A DNA stretch of 8,708 nt from an uncultured Oscillospiraceae bacterium (GCA_910584835.1 CAJUEG010000095.1:1-8708), one strand, 5' to 3'; shown: positions 1-6,380, counted from the first letter of the stretch. Notes: generated from the sequence alone by a model not told the origin. Program-made: numbers and translations.

Positions 1-401
1 CGGTGGCGGCGGGGGTGCTGGCCATCTGGGGCGGGCCCCAGCTCAGCCCCATGCTGGGCGCGGCGGCCATGAGCTTCAGCTCGGTGTGCGTGGTGGCCAA
101 CGCCCTGCGCCTGCGGTTTTTCAAGCCCGGCATTCAGACCCATCCCGACGTAAAACCCGGCGGAGAACCCGCCGTTGAAGTGAAAGGAGAACAAAAAGCT
201 ATGGAAAAGAAAGTCGTCATCGAGGGCATGATGTGCCAGCACTGCCGCGCCCATGTGGACAAGGCGCTCAACGCCATCCCCGGCGCGTCCGCCGCCGTGG
301 ACCTGGACAGCAAGACCGCCGTGGTGTCCGGGGACGTGACCGACGAGGCCATCCGCGCCGCCGTGGAGGAGGCGGGGTACAAGGTGGTCAGCATTTCCTG
401 A
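1..401 (+). CDS. copA: Copper-exporting P-type ATPase, C-terminal part (5' truncated by window)
   Basis: This is the last ~133 codons of a P1B-type ATPase that pumps Cu(I) out of the cytoplasm; the catalytic domains lie left of the window. The visible part begins in the last transmembrane helices. It shows the conserved GPQLSPMLGAAAMSFSSVCVV stretch, whose MSFSS carries the membrane copper-site Met and Ser known in CopA, followed by NALRLRF at the membrane exit. A ~25-residue hydrophilic linker leads to a complete heavy-metal-associated (HMA) domain over the last 66 residues, with the Cu-binding GMMCQHC motif at residues 75-81 of the visible protein. Many CopA proteins carry HMA domains at the N-terminus; a C-terminal one occurs in some Firmicutes. 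The reading frame is phase 3 of the window and no start is visible. The linker contains a ribosome-binding-site-like sequence and an in-frame ATG (see 183-203). Identification is secure; whether an N-terminal HMA domain is also present cannot be seen. Confidence 0.93.
   Translation, partial: VAAGVLAIWGGPQLSPMLGAAAMSFSSVCVVANALRLRFFKPGIQTHPDVKPGGEPAVEVKGEQKAMEKKVVIEGMMCQHCRAHVDKALNAIPGASAAVDLDSKTAVVSGDVTDEAIRAAVEEAGYKVVSIS
183..203 (+). promoter_or_regulatory. Possible internal ribosome binding site and start for a free HMA (CopZ-like) protein
   Basis: AAAGGAGA at 183-190 precedes an ATG at 201-203 that is in frame with copA; 11 nt separate GGAG from the ATG. Translation from here would give a 66-residue protein starting MEKKVVIEGMMCQHC and ending at the copA stop, which is almost exactly the size and content of a stand-alone CopZ copper chaperone. 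The Shine-Dalgarno-like sequence also encodes Lys-Gly-Glu in the linker, so it could be coincidental. Internal initiation is an inference. Confidence 0.4.
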
Positions 402-402
402 A

Positions 403-428
403 TTCCTTTTTCTCGAGAGAAAAAGGAA
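403..428. repeat. Perfect 12-bp inverted repeat just after copA
   Basis: The arms 403-414 and 417-428 are exact reverse complements with a two-base centre, giving a near-perfect palindrome with CTCGAG in the middle. It starts one base after the copA stop codon. A second, imperfect inverted repeat (429-457, outer arms CCGG/CCGG, 9 of 11 arm pairs) follows directly. It is not a classic terminator because no T-run follows. It may be a small intergenic repeat or an mRNA 3'-end structure. Confidence 0.6.
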
Positions 429-507
429 CCGGCAAAGAGCTTTAAACTCGTTACCGGCGTGGCCTGGTATCGGAACATATCCGGTCGGCAACGGGACATG
501 AAAAACC

Positions 508-542
508 CCCCGGCGCGGTCTGAACGACCGCGCCGGGGTTTT
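508..542. terminator. Bidirectional rho-independent terminator between copA and the converging operon
   Basis: A perfect 13-bp GC-rich stem (508-520 with 526-538) has the five-base loop TGAAC. It is followed by TTTTGTT on the plus strand, and by a GG then TTTTT run on the minus strand. It lies between two converging transcription units, so it can end copA from the left and the pseudouridine synthase operon from the right. Confidence 0.9.
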
Positions 543-543
543 G

Positions 544-999
544 TTATAGGATAAAGTTGGCGGTGGCAAAAATGAAATGGCAGAGGGTAAATATTCCCGT
601 CGAAACCAGCGCGGGCGCGTTTTTCCGCGCCAGCGCGAACACCAGAAACGCCCCGCAGGGGGCCAGGCACAGGGTGAGGATTACGGCGGGGTTGACGATC
701 CCGGCGTAATAGGCCGTCCAGCCGGCGAAGTACAGCACGACACAGGCGGCCGCGCCTGCCAGGTACCTGCGTCCCATGGGCTTATCCCGCGTCACATTGA
801 CCACGGCGCACAGCGAAGCCGCGACGATGATTTGAAACACTTGGGCAATGGCGTCGATCAGCGGAGTGACGGACTCGTCCCGCAAAACATCATTGGGGGC
901 GGGGAGGGCGAACCATACGAAATTAGGCAGCATAATGAGCAGAAACAGCGCCAGCCCCCACGGATCAAACCCCAGCCTGTAATTTTTAACGTCCCGCAT
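544..999 (-). CDS. Small integral membrane protein of unknown function
   Basis: The 151-residue product is very hydrophobic. About five membrane segments can be read at residues 13-33, 50-68, 79-101, 103-123 and 128-150, with a short basic N-terminus (MRDVKNYRLGFDPWG) and basic loops at 71-78 and 124-127. The loop after the first helix holds a PAPND motif (residues 33-37). I recognise it as resembling uncharacterised membrane proteins of Firmicutes but know no function. It is the last gene of a three-gene operon, starting only 3 nt after the acetyltransferase stop, so translation is probably coupled; only a weak GTGGGG-like site precedes it. It ends right at the terminator at 508-542. There is no signal peptide cleavage motif and no catalytic motif. 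Confidence 0.8.
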   Translation of the reverse strand: MRDVKNYRLGFDPWGLALFLLIMLPNFVWFALPAPNDVLRDESVTPLIDAIAQVFQIIVAASLCAVVNVTRDKPMGRRYLAGAAACVVLYFAGWTAYYAGIVNPAVILTLCLAPCGAFLVFALARKNAPALVSTGIFTLCHFIFATANFIL

Positions 1000-1002
1000 C
1001 GG

Positions 1003-1464
1003 CTACGCGCCCCACTTGCGGACATACATCCGGGAGGGCCGCTCTTCCCCGTCCCCCTGGGCCATGCAGAAAAATTTCCAGCCGTACCGCTCGTAAAACG
1101 ACGTGTGGTCGGTGAGCAGGTACAGGGTGCCCACCCCCATGCCCGCCATATCGGCGCAGGCGTGGTTTAAAAGCGCCCCGGCGATCCCCTGGCGGCGGTA
1201 TGCCTCCTCCACATAGACGGCGCACACGTTGGGGGCCAGGTCCTTTCGGTCGTGGAAGTCGTTGTCGATGACCCCCAGCCCGCCGGCGATGGCACCGCCG
1301 TCCACGGCAATATACCACTGGGGCACGGGGCCCTGGTTTTTCAGGCAGAGCTCCATGCTCTCCCGGTAGGCGTCCAGCGGCACCCCCCATTTGGCGTGGA
1401 ACCAGGCCGCCGTCTGGGCCAGCAGCTGGGGGCACTCCCGCAGTCTCAAAATTTCGCAGTCCAT
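1003..1464 (-). CDS. GNAT-family N-acetyltransferase
   Basis: The 153-residue protein fits a single GNAT domain, which transfers the acetyl group of acetyl-CoA to an amine; the substrate cannot be told. The acetyl-CoA pyrophosphate-binding motif A is clear: strand VCAVYVEEAY (80-89) leads into RRQGIAGALL (90-99), matching the family's Q/R-x-x-G-x-G/A loop. The usual strand 5 and C-terminal motif follow as VGTLYLLTDH and FYERYGWKFF (123-132). The N-terminal part has the common AAWFHAKWGVP stretch of small GNAT enzymes. The ATG directly abuts the TGA of the upstream pseudouridine synthase with no bases between, and an AAGGAG site at 1474-1479 (9 nt spacing) lies inside the end of that gene. It is the middle gene of the operon and is presumably co-transcribed with it. 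Being next to an rRNA-modifying enzyme does not by itself indicate a ribosomal substrate. Confidence 0.9.
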   Translation of the reverse strand: MDCEILRLRECPQLLAQTAAWFHAKWGVPLDAYRESMELCLKNQGPVPQWYIAVDGGAIAGGLGVIDNDFHDRKDLAPNVCAVYVEEAYRRQGIAGALLNHACADMAGMGVGTLYLLTDHTSFYERYGWKFFCMAQGDGEERPSRMYVRKWGA

Positions 1465-2421
1465 TCAAGCCTTCTCCTTCGGGAAATATTCGTTGACGAA
1501 ATCCACATCCTCCACCGTCCACTCCCGCCCGTTCAGCCGCTCCAGGCACCCCGCGTCGGTGGTGAACTGGAATTTCAGCTTGTAGGAGTACAGCGCCTGA
1601 AACCGGCGCCCGTCCCGCTCCCGCCCGTATTTGCCGTCCCCCAGCAGGGGGCGGCCAGCGGCGGCGAACTGGGCGCGGATCTGGTGGGTGCGCCCGGTGA
1701 TGAGGTCGCACTCCACCAGCGACAGGCCGTTCCGGGTTTCCAGCGTGCGGTACACGGTCACCGCCGTTTTCCCGCCGGGGACGGGGCGGTCAAACACCCT
1801 CACCCGGGCCCGGTCCTGGTCCTTCAAAACGTACCCCTTCAGCCGGCCATCCCGGGGTTCCATCACGCCGTGGACGACGCACAGGTACAGCTTTTGCAGC
1901 TCCCGGTCCCGGATCTTCTGGTTCATCACCCGCAGGGCCTCGGCGGTCTTGGCGGCGATGACGATGCCCCCGGTGTTGCGGTCGATGCGGTTGCACAGGG
2001 CGGGGGCAAAGGCGTTCTCCCACCGGGGGGACCACTCCTTTTTCTGGTACAGGTAGGCCTGGACATGGGTGATGAGGGTGTTTACCTGCTCCTTGTCGTC
2101 GGGGTGGACCACCATGCCCGGCGGCTTGTCCAGCAGCAGAAGGTATTCGTCCTCGTACAGGATGGTGAGCCGGGGCTTATCCACCCGCAGAAAGGCGTTG
2201 TCCGGGGTGGGGGTGTCGAAGAACTCGTCGTTGATGTACAGCTGGAGGGCGTCCCCCCGCTCCAGCCGGGCGTCCCGCCGGGAGCCCTTCCCGTTGACCT
2301 TTACCCGCTTGAGCCGGATGTATTTCTGGGCCAGGGGGGCGGGGAGGAGGGGGACGGCCTTGGCCAGCCAGCGGTCCAGCCGCTGGCCCGCGTCGTTGGG
2401 GCCGATGGTAAATTCCTTCAT
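1465..2421 (-). CDS. RluA-family rRNA pseudouridine synthase (S4 domain plus catalytic domain)
   Basis: The 318-residue protein should isomerise specific uridines in RNA, most likely 23S rRNA, to pseudouridine in the cytoplasm. Residues ~13-62 form an S4 RNA-binding domain (QRLDRWLAK; RLKRVKVNGKGSRRD). The catalytic domain has LDKPPGMVVHP (97-107), the catalytic-loop motif NRIDRNTGG (144-152) with Asp147 as the expected catalytic aspartate, and GRTHQIRAQF (243-252), which is diagnostic of the RluA/RluC/RluD family. Length and domain order fit RluC/RluD-like enzymes with an S4 domain; the exact target uridine cannot be assigned, so no symbol is given. The ATG has a strong GGAGGAGG site (2430-2437) 8 nt upstream, and a promoter at 2460-2488. 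It is the first gene of the operon with the acetyltransferase and the membrane protein. Confidence 0.95.
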   Translation of the reverse strand: MKEFTIGPNDAGQRLDRWLAKAVPLLPAPLAQKYIRLKRVKVNGKGSRRDARLERGDALQLYINDEFFDTPTPDNAFLRVDKPRLTILYEDEYLLLLDKPPGMVVHPDDKEQVNTLITHVQAYLYQKKEWSPRWENAFAPALCNRIDRNTGGIVIAAKTAEALRVMNQKIRDRELQKLYLCVVHGVMEPRDGRLKGYVLKDQDRARVRVFDRPVPGGKTAVTVYRTLETRNGLSLVECDLITGRTHQIRAQFAAAGRPLLGDGKYGRERDGRRFQALYSYKLKFQFTTDAGCLERLNGREWTVEDVDFVNEYFPKEKA

Positions 2422-2459
2422 GGCGCCTGCCTCCTCCGGGGGATTTCAGATTCCCGGAC

Positions 2460-2488
2460 AGTATAGCAGAAAACGGGGGGAAAGGCAA
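2460..2488 (-). promoter_or_regulatory. Sigma-A promoter for the pseudouridine synthase operon
   Basis: Read on the minus strand, TTGCCT (2483-2488, 4/6 to consensus) and TATACT (2460-2465, 5/6) are separated by exactly 17 bp. The predicted transcript starts near 2453, giving a leader of about 32 nt that contains the GGAGGAGG site. Confidence 0.65.
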
Positions 2489-2538
2489 GGTCCGCAAAAG
2501 GGCGGGCGGAGAGGGGTTCCCTCTCCGCCTGCCTTGCC
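2484..2538 (-). terminator. Hairpin, weak terminator after the coiled-coil gene
   Basis: A perfect 11-bp stem (2505-2515 with 2519-2529, loop GTT) lies 22 nt past the stop of the gene ending at 2551. Outside it, GGCAAGG (2484-2490) can pair with CCTTGCC (2532-2538) to make a longer structure. On the minus strand the tail is CGCCCTTTTGC, a poor U-run, so termination may be incomplete. The outer left arm overlaps the -35 box of the next operon's promoter. Confidence 0.5.
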
Positions 2539-2550
2539 GCGGGCCGGGCG

Positions 2551-3084
2551 TCAGGAGAATGCGGTGCGCCGGCGCCGGTATGTGTCGTTGTCCTTCTGGC
2601 GCAGCTCACTTTCCACCTGGGCCAGCTTCCGCTCCAGCTCCCTGATTTTGACCTGGTCGGTCTCGCCGCTCAGCCGCCGCTCCAGCTCCGCCCGCTTCTT
2701 TTTCAGCCGTTCGATCTCCCGGTCCGCCCTGCCGGTGTCGCCGGTGCAGCGCTCCGTTTTTTTGGCCGGGCGCTTTTCCTCCGGGACTTTTTCCCCCTGA
2801 TCCCGCTCCGGGCCGCCGACGGGAGCGCTGTCCGGCGCTTGGGGGGCGTCCGCCGCCCGCTCGGGATCGTCAAAATAGATTTTGGGCCGTCCGTCCCCAT
2901 CGCTGCCCAGCCGGTAGAGCCCGGACGGCTCCCGCTTTTCCGACGGTACGTACTCGTCCGTCACAGGCTTCGGCGGGAGGGCTTGCTTTTCCTCTTCGGA
3001 CCGCCGGGCCTGGGGCGCCCCGGCTGCGGTTCCGGCCGCCATGGGCTGGGCGGCGCCGGCGCGCATTTGGGAAACAGGTGTCAT
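2551..3084 (-). CDS. Charged, partly disordered hypothetical protein with C-terminal coiled coil
   Basis: I do not recognise a function. The 177-residue product has an Ala/Gly/Pro-rich N-terminus (1-40), an ordered-looking patch (DEYVPSEKREPSG, then DGDGRPKIYFDDPE at 62-75), a Pro/Glu/Lys-rich linker (76-118), and a strongly charged heptad-like helix at about 119-165 (ADREIERLKKKRAELERRL and following) that should form a coiled coil. It ends in a basic RRRR patch. There is no signal peptide or membrane segment, so it is probably cytoplasmic. The start is set at the ATG at 3084: an upstream in-frame TTG at 3099 would extend the protein by 5 residues, but it sits on the GGAGG ribosome binding site (3092-3097), which is 8 nt from the ATG. 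It appears to be a single-gene unit between two operons. Confidence 0.75.
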   Translation of the reverse strand: MTPVSQMRAGAAQPMAAGTAAGAPQARRSEEEKQALPPKPVTDEYVPSEKREPSGLYRLGSDGDGRPKIYFDDPERAADAPQAPDSAPVGGPERDQGEKVPEEKRPAKKTERCTGDTGRADREIERLKKKRAELERRLSGETDQVKIRELERKLAQVESELRQKDNDTYRRRRTAFS

Positions 3085-3126
3085 AGAGCGTTCCTCCAAT
3101 CCAAGAAATAGGTGTGCCTCCAGCTC

Positions 3127-3154
3127 AGTTTACCGCGGGGAAGAGGGATTGCAA
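3127..3154 (-). promoter_or_regulatory. Possible promoter for the coiled-coil gene
   Basis: On the minus strand TTGCAA (3149-3154) and TAAACT (3127-3132) each match consensus at 4/6, with a 16-bp spacer. The predicted start near 3120 gives a leader of about 36 nt. It lies in the 99-bp gap after the sensor kinase, where I see no convincing terminator, so read-through from the kinase operon is also possible. Confidence 0.35.
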
Positions 3155-3183
3155 GGCTTTTGCGCTGAAATGCGCCGGGGATG

Positions 3184-4497
3184 TCATGAGATGTTCAGCA
3201 GTACGTGAAGGGAGAAGAGACGCCCCGTCTTTTCCGCCGAAACCGCCCCGCGGTATTTCTCCGCCGCCGACCGGATGTTGGAGAGCCCGGTCCCGGCCGG
3301 GGGCAGGGGGCCGCCGCCGCAGGTATTTTCAAAGATCAGCATGTAAAAATCCCCCTGCCGCTCTCCCGCGACCCGGATGAACCGCGCCCCATCCACGGAC
3401 CGGCAGGCGGCGATGGCGTTGTCCAGGGCGTTGGCGAAAATCACGCACAGGTCAAAATCGTCGATCCCCCAGGGCCTGGGCAGGACCAGGGAGACCTCCG
3501 CCGGGATTTCCGCCGCCAGCCCCAGCTTTTCCCCCAGGAGAATATCCACCACGGGGCTGCCGGTCTGATAGGGGAAGGACAGCGATTGGGAGGCGGCGTC
3601 CAGCTTTTTCAGGTAGGCCCTGCCCTCCTCCAGCCTGCCTCCGCCCAGCAGGCCGTCCAATACGGACAGGTGGTTTTTGATGTCGTGGCGAAAGGCCGCC
3701 GTCCGCTCATCGCGCAGCCGCGCCTCGGCGATATAGGTTTTCTGGGCCTGGGCGGCCTGGGTCAGGGACTGCAGCGCCGCCTGGGCCTGAAAGCCCTGGC
3801 AGAGGCAGCGGTAGGCGTACAGGGTGCACAGCAGCGCCGCCAGCCCCATCGCCTGAAGGAACAGCAGGGCTGCGTGCCGTGGGATTTCCTCCGCCGGGAG
3901 GCTGGCAGAAACGGCGCTGTACGACGTGCGCAGAATGTACAGCTGGGCGGCAAAGAAAAACAGCCCGGGGAGCAGCAGCAGCCCGATATAGGGCGTCTGG
4001 CCGTCCTGCGGCCGGTCCAGGAGCCGCAGCGCGGCGGCATAGCATCCGGCGCACAGCGCGAAAAACAGGGCCAGCGCCGCCAGCAGCAGCGGGTACAGCA
4101 GCGGGCGGCCGACGAAGCGGGGAAAGACAACCGACTCCAGCGAGTTGACAACGCCGAAGGAGCACTGGGAAATGTAGAACGCCAGCACCGCGGCCAGCCA
4201 GGATACGGGCCGCCGGTTTCCCAGGGCAAGGCGGCTCACGCCGTACAGAGCGAGCACGCCGGCGCCGATGGGCACGATTCCGCCGCCGGGGCAGAGCCTG
4301 GAAAACGTGAGTTCAAGGACGCACAGGAGGGAAAAGTACAGGGCAAAGTGCCATGGCTTTTGCCGTTTTCCGGTAAGGCGGCAGGTGAAAATCATATGCA
4401 GAACGCTTTGCCCGCCAAGACAAAGCCCGTCAAGGCATAGGCTGAAATAATCCACGCCGGCACCTCCCAGCACAATCTGAAATAGTCCGTCACGCAT
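3184..4497 (-). CDS. AgrC-like GHKL sensor histidine kinase
   Basis: The 437-residue membrane kinase should sense a signal and phosphorylate the LytTR regulator encoded just upstream. The N-terminal ~230 residues are hydrophobic, with about six or seven membrane segments (for example around 50-68, 75-92, 98-118, 132-158, 168-190 and 208-230) and no large extracellular domain, as in AgrC-type peptide receptors. A helix linker follows (236-262), then the H-box FRHDIKNHLSVLDGLL with phosphoacceptor His271, the N-box FANALDNAIAAC (355-366) and the G-box GTGLSNIRSAAEKYRG (402-417). This is the shortened GHKL catalytic domain of the family. The ATG overlaps the end of the regulator by 8 nt (ATGCGTGA), so the two are translationally coupled. 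The ligand is unknown: no AgrB/AgrD-like peptide gene is visible in the window. Confidence 0.92.
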   Translation of the reverse strand: MRDGLFQIVLGGAGVDYFSLCLDGLCLGGQSVLHMIFTCRLTGKRQKPWHFALYFSLLCVLELTFSRLCPGGGIVPIGAGVLALYGVSRLALGNRRPVSWLAAVLAFYISQCSFGVVNSLESVVFPRFVGRPLLYPLLLAALALFFALCAGCYAAALRLLDRPQDGQTPYIGLLLLPGLFFFAAQLYILRTSYSAVSASLPAEEIPRHAALLFLQAMGLAALLCTLYAYRCLCQGFQAQAALQSLTQAAQAQKTYIAEARLRDERTAAFRHDIKNHLSVLDGLLGGGRLEEGRAYLKKLDAASQSLSFPYQTGSPVVDILLGEKLGLAAEIPAEVSLVLPRPWGIDDFDLCVIFANALDNAIAACRSVDGARFIRVAGERQGDFYMLIFENTCGGGPLPPAGTGLSNIRSAAEKYRGAVSAEKTGRLFSLHVLLNIS

Positions 4498-5212
4498 CCC
4501 GTTCCTTCATGTGGCGCAGCAGGGCCTGGGTCAGCTCCCGTTCCCGCAGCCGGGACGCGGGGACTGACTCTCCCCGGGGCAGCAGGACCTGCCCGTCCCG
4601 GCACCCGCGGACATAGTCGAGGTTGACCAGATAGCTCCTGTGGCATCTGAAGAAGCGCCGGTCCACACGGCGCTCCAGGCTATCCAGCCTGTCGTAATAG
4701 TCGATGACCGCCCCGTCGCTTTTGTGCAGATACAGCTTTCGGCCCAGCACCTCGCAGTACACGATTTCGGACAGCGGCACCACCTGGCAGCCGGTCCCGC
4801 GCCGGACAACAATGGACTTTGCCGCCTCCCGGGCCAAGGATTTGAGGACCCGGTCCATCGTTTGCCGGAAGCGGCCGGGGTCCAGGGGCTTGACGAGATA
4901 GCCGCACGCCTCCACCTCGAAGGCGTCGAACACGCATTCCTTCAGAACCGTCACAAAAACCAGCAGGCTGCGGTCGCCCCGCCGGCGCAGCAGCCTGGCG
5001 GTGTCCATGCCGTTGGGGGAAGCCATTTGGACGTCCAGAAAGACCACGTCAAAGCTGTCCCCGCTCTCCAGCAGGGCGCGTCCGCTGGAAAAGCGGCGGA
5101 CGGAGCAGGGGACGTCCCGATGCTCCTCCATGTAGGCTTCGAGGGAGGCCGAGAGCTCCCGGGCCATCAGGGGCTCGTCGTCGCAGACCGCGAACTTGAT
5201 CATGTCAGGCAT
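4490..5212 (-). CDS. LytTR-family response regulator
   Basis: The 240-residue DNA-binding regulator is the partner of the overlapping GHKL kinase. The receiver domain (4-~122) has the acidic pair Asp11-Asp12 (CDDEP), the phosphoacceptor Asp60 in VVFLDVQM, Thr88 (FVTVL) and Lys108 (LVKPL). A LytTR domain fills ~134-237, with IVYCEVLGRKLYLH (150-163) and the signature FFRCHRSYLVNLDYV (187-201). LytTR proteins of the AgrA/ComE/VirR type bind paired direct repeats, and such a pair lies at 5264-5296. The frame is open upstream to an ATG at 5290, but that start lacks a ribosome binding site and adds a non-conserved 26-residue leader. The ATG at 5212 has GGAAGGG (5217-5223) 4 nt upstream; the ATG at 5203 (MIKFAVCDDEP) is a possible alternative. 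Regulator-before-kinase order is common for these pairs. Confidence 0.93.
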   Translation of the reverse strand: MPDMIKFAVCDDEPLMARELSASLEAYMEEHRDVPCSVRRFSSGRALLESGDSFDVVFLDVQMASPNGMDTARLLRRRGDRSLLVFVTVLKECVFDAFEVEACGYLVKPLDPGRFRQTMDRVLKSLAREAAKSIVVRRGTGCQVVPLSEIVYCEVLGRKLYLHKSDGAVIDYYDRLDSLERRVDRRFFRCHRSYLVNLDYVRGCRDGQVLLPRGESVPASRLRERELTQALLRHMKERDA

Positions 5213-5263
5213 CACACCCTTCCGTGTCAGACTAGCAGATATGGGGCGCACAGGCAATCCGGC

Positions 5264-5296
5264 TGTAATGAAATGTGGAAAAATTGTCATGAAATG
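5264..5296. promoter_or_regulatory. Candidate LytTR operator: two 12-bp direct repeats, 21-bp period
   Basis: TGTAATGAAATG (5264-5275) and TGTCATGAAATG (5285-5296) differ at one base and begin exactly 21 bp apart, i.e. two helical turns on the same DNA face, which is the geometry known for AgrA- and ComE-type LytTR regulators. They lie 52-84 bp upstream of the regulator's start. Promoter boxes are ambiguous: TTGCCT (5252-5257) with TAGTCT (5229-5234), 17 bp apart, would start the RNA inside the ribosome binding site, while a CATATC -10 (5238-5243) would put the proximal repeat over the -35 position. Autoregulation is an inference. Confidence 0.55.
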
Positions 5297-5330
5297 AGCG
5301 TGGGGCGGCCCGCCGTGCGCCCGGGGTGAA

Positions 5331-5358
5331 AAAATCCCGCCCAGGCGGGCGGGATTTT
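5331..5358 (-). terminator. Rho-independent terminator of the FIST/MCP operon
   Basis: A perfect 12-bp stem (5331-5342 with 5347-5358, loop AGGC) contains a GC core flanked by AAAA/TTTT. On the minus strand the stem is followed by two further Ts, making TTTTTT then CA. It lies 66 nt past the chemoreceptor stop. A smaller hairpin GCGGCC-GAG-GGCCGC (5405-5419) sits between the stop and the terminator. It could also act on plus-strand transcripts (TTTT then G), though no plus-strand gene precedes it. Confidence 0.85.
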
Positions 5359-5424
5359 GAAGCGGGCCGGACCTGCGCCGGCTGCAACTGATATGACGTG
5401 AGGGGCGGCCGAGGGCCGCGAGGC

Positions 5425-6366
5425 TCAGGCGTTTGTTTCCATATCCCTGATCAGGGGCGGAATTTGAGAAATCATGTTGTCAATGTCCTCAAACATGGCG
5501 CTTTTGGTGGTGCCCAGCTGGCTGGCGGAGTCGATGTGCATGACAACCTCCTGATACCGATCCTTGATTTTGTCAAAGAACTGGCACAAACTCTGCAATT
5601 CCTGCCGGGATACGTCAATGACGTCGGAAATCCCGGTCTGGACAGAGGTTGCCCCCTCGGCCACCGTTGTGATTTTCTCAAAGCTTCCCTCTGTCCGGGA
5701 CACAAGGTCAATGCTTTGGCCCAGGCTCTGCTGGGAGACGGAAATGCTCCGGCTGAGTTCGCTGGCGCGGGTTTCCACCTCGCTGACGCCGGTGTCCACC
5801 TCGCCTGTCAGCGCCTTGATCTCTTCCGCCAGCTGCTTTACCTGGGTCGCCACCACGGAAAAGCTCCGGCCCTCGGCGCCCGCCCTGGCCGCCTCAATGG
5901 AGGCGTTGATCGCCAGGATGTTGGTTTGCTCAGCGATGGATGCGATCTTGCCCATGGACTGCTGGATGTCCCTGATGGCGGTTTCCAGGTGGGAGAAGGT
6001 TTCCGCCATGGCGTCGTAGGACTGCTGCACCTGCATGGAGGTCTGTTCCAGCACGGACATCTGCGCCCGGGCCTCAGACACCGCTTGATCGATCTCCTCC
6101 CGCACGTGGTTGAACTGCTCCGCGGTTCCGTTGATGTTGGAGAAGGACTGCTCCAAATCCTGAAGCTTCGCCTGGAATTGATCCCCCTCCCTGAGCACGC
6201 CGCCGAAGGAAGCGCCCACCTGGCTCAATTCCCAAAGGGAGGAGACCTCCTTTTTCACAAGCTCCTTCTGGTATTCCTTCAGGCTGTCCGCCATGTGAAC
6301 CACCGGGTAGAGGCTCCTTTTCTCCTGATCCTGATCGGACTGCCGGCCTTTCTTCCAGAACAACAT
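5425..6366 (-). CDS. Soluble methyl-accepting chemotaxis protein (signalling domain, no membrane segment)
   Basis: The 313-residue protein has the cytoplasmic signalling hairpin of chemoreceptors, which binds CheA/CheW and controls the kinase. The hairpin tip is at about 144-172: IAEQTNILAINASIEAARAG followed by AEGRSFSVVATQV, close to the family consensus but with Ser in place of Ala/Gly at several sites. Long amphipathic helices flank it on both sides (~62-140 and ~173-300). Unlike typical receptors there is no transmembrane helix, no periplasmic sensor and no clear HAMP domain; the ~60 residues at the N-terminus (MLFWKKGRQ, then charged helices) are not recognisable as a sensor. No CheR-tethering pentapeptide is seen at the C-terminus. 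The gene starts 14 nt after the FIST-domain gene, and its GGGGAG site overlaps that gene's TAG. The FIST protein is therefore its likely sensory partner. No cheA, cheW or cheY gene is in the window. Confidence 0.92.
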   Translation of the reverse strand: MLFWKKGRQSDQDQEKRSLYPVVHMADSLKEYQKELVKKEVSSLWELSQVGASFGGVLREGDQFQAKLQDLEQSFSNINGTAEQFNHVREEIDQAVSEARAQMSVLEQTSMQVQQSYDAMAETFSHLETAIRDIQQSMGKIASIAEQTNILAINASIEAARAGAEGRSFSVVATQVKQLAEEIKALTGEVDTGVSEVETRASELSRSISVSQQSLGQSIDLVSRTEGSFEKITTVAEGATSVQTGISDVIDVSRQELQSLCQFFDKIKDRYQEVVMHIDSASQLGTTKSAMFEDIDNMISQIPPLIRDMETNA

Positions 6367-6380
6367 AGCTGCTCACTCCC

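Noticed and set aside
577..1170. Long plus-strand open frame (197 codons) across the membrane protein and acetyltransferase
   Set aside because: Antisense shadow in GC-rich DNA; the minus-strand genes have recognisable products, coupled starts and a terminator. The same holds for long antisense frames at 1252-2466, 3205-4440, 5398-6411, 6432-7352 and 7508-8632.
3100..3183. Terminator after the sensor kinase
   Set aside because: Only a 4-bp GCGC/GCGC stem with an AAAA-containing flank is present; no stable stem followed by a T-run.
3182..3193. Third TGTCATGAGATG-like copy of the LytTR repeat at the end of the kinase gene
   Set aside because: Single copy without a partner 21 bp away; it spans the kinase stop codon and one match of this size can occur by chance.
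5213..5290. 26-residue N-terminal extension of the response regulator from the ATG at 5290
   Set aside because: No Shine-Dalgarno sequence before it; receiver domains start at IKFAVCDDE, and the extension would read through the repeat/promoter region.
5268..5297. Nine-codon plus-strand ORF (MKCGKIVMK) upstream of the two-component system, considered as a signal peptide
   Set aside because: No ribosome binding site, no leader or processing features, and it is fully explained by the direct repeats that contain ATGAAATG.
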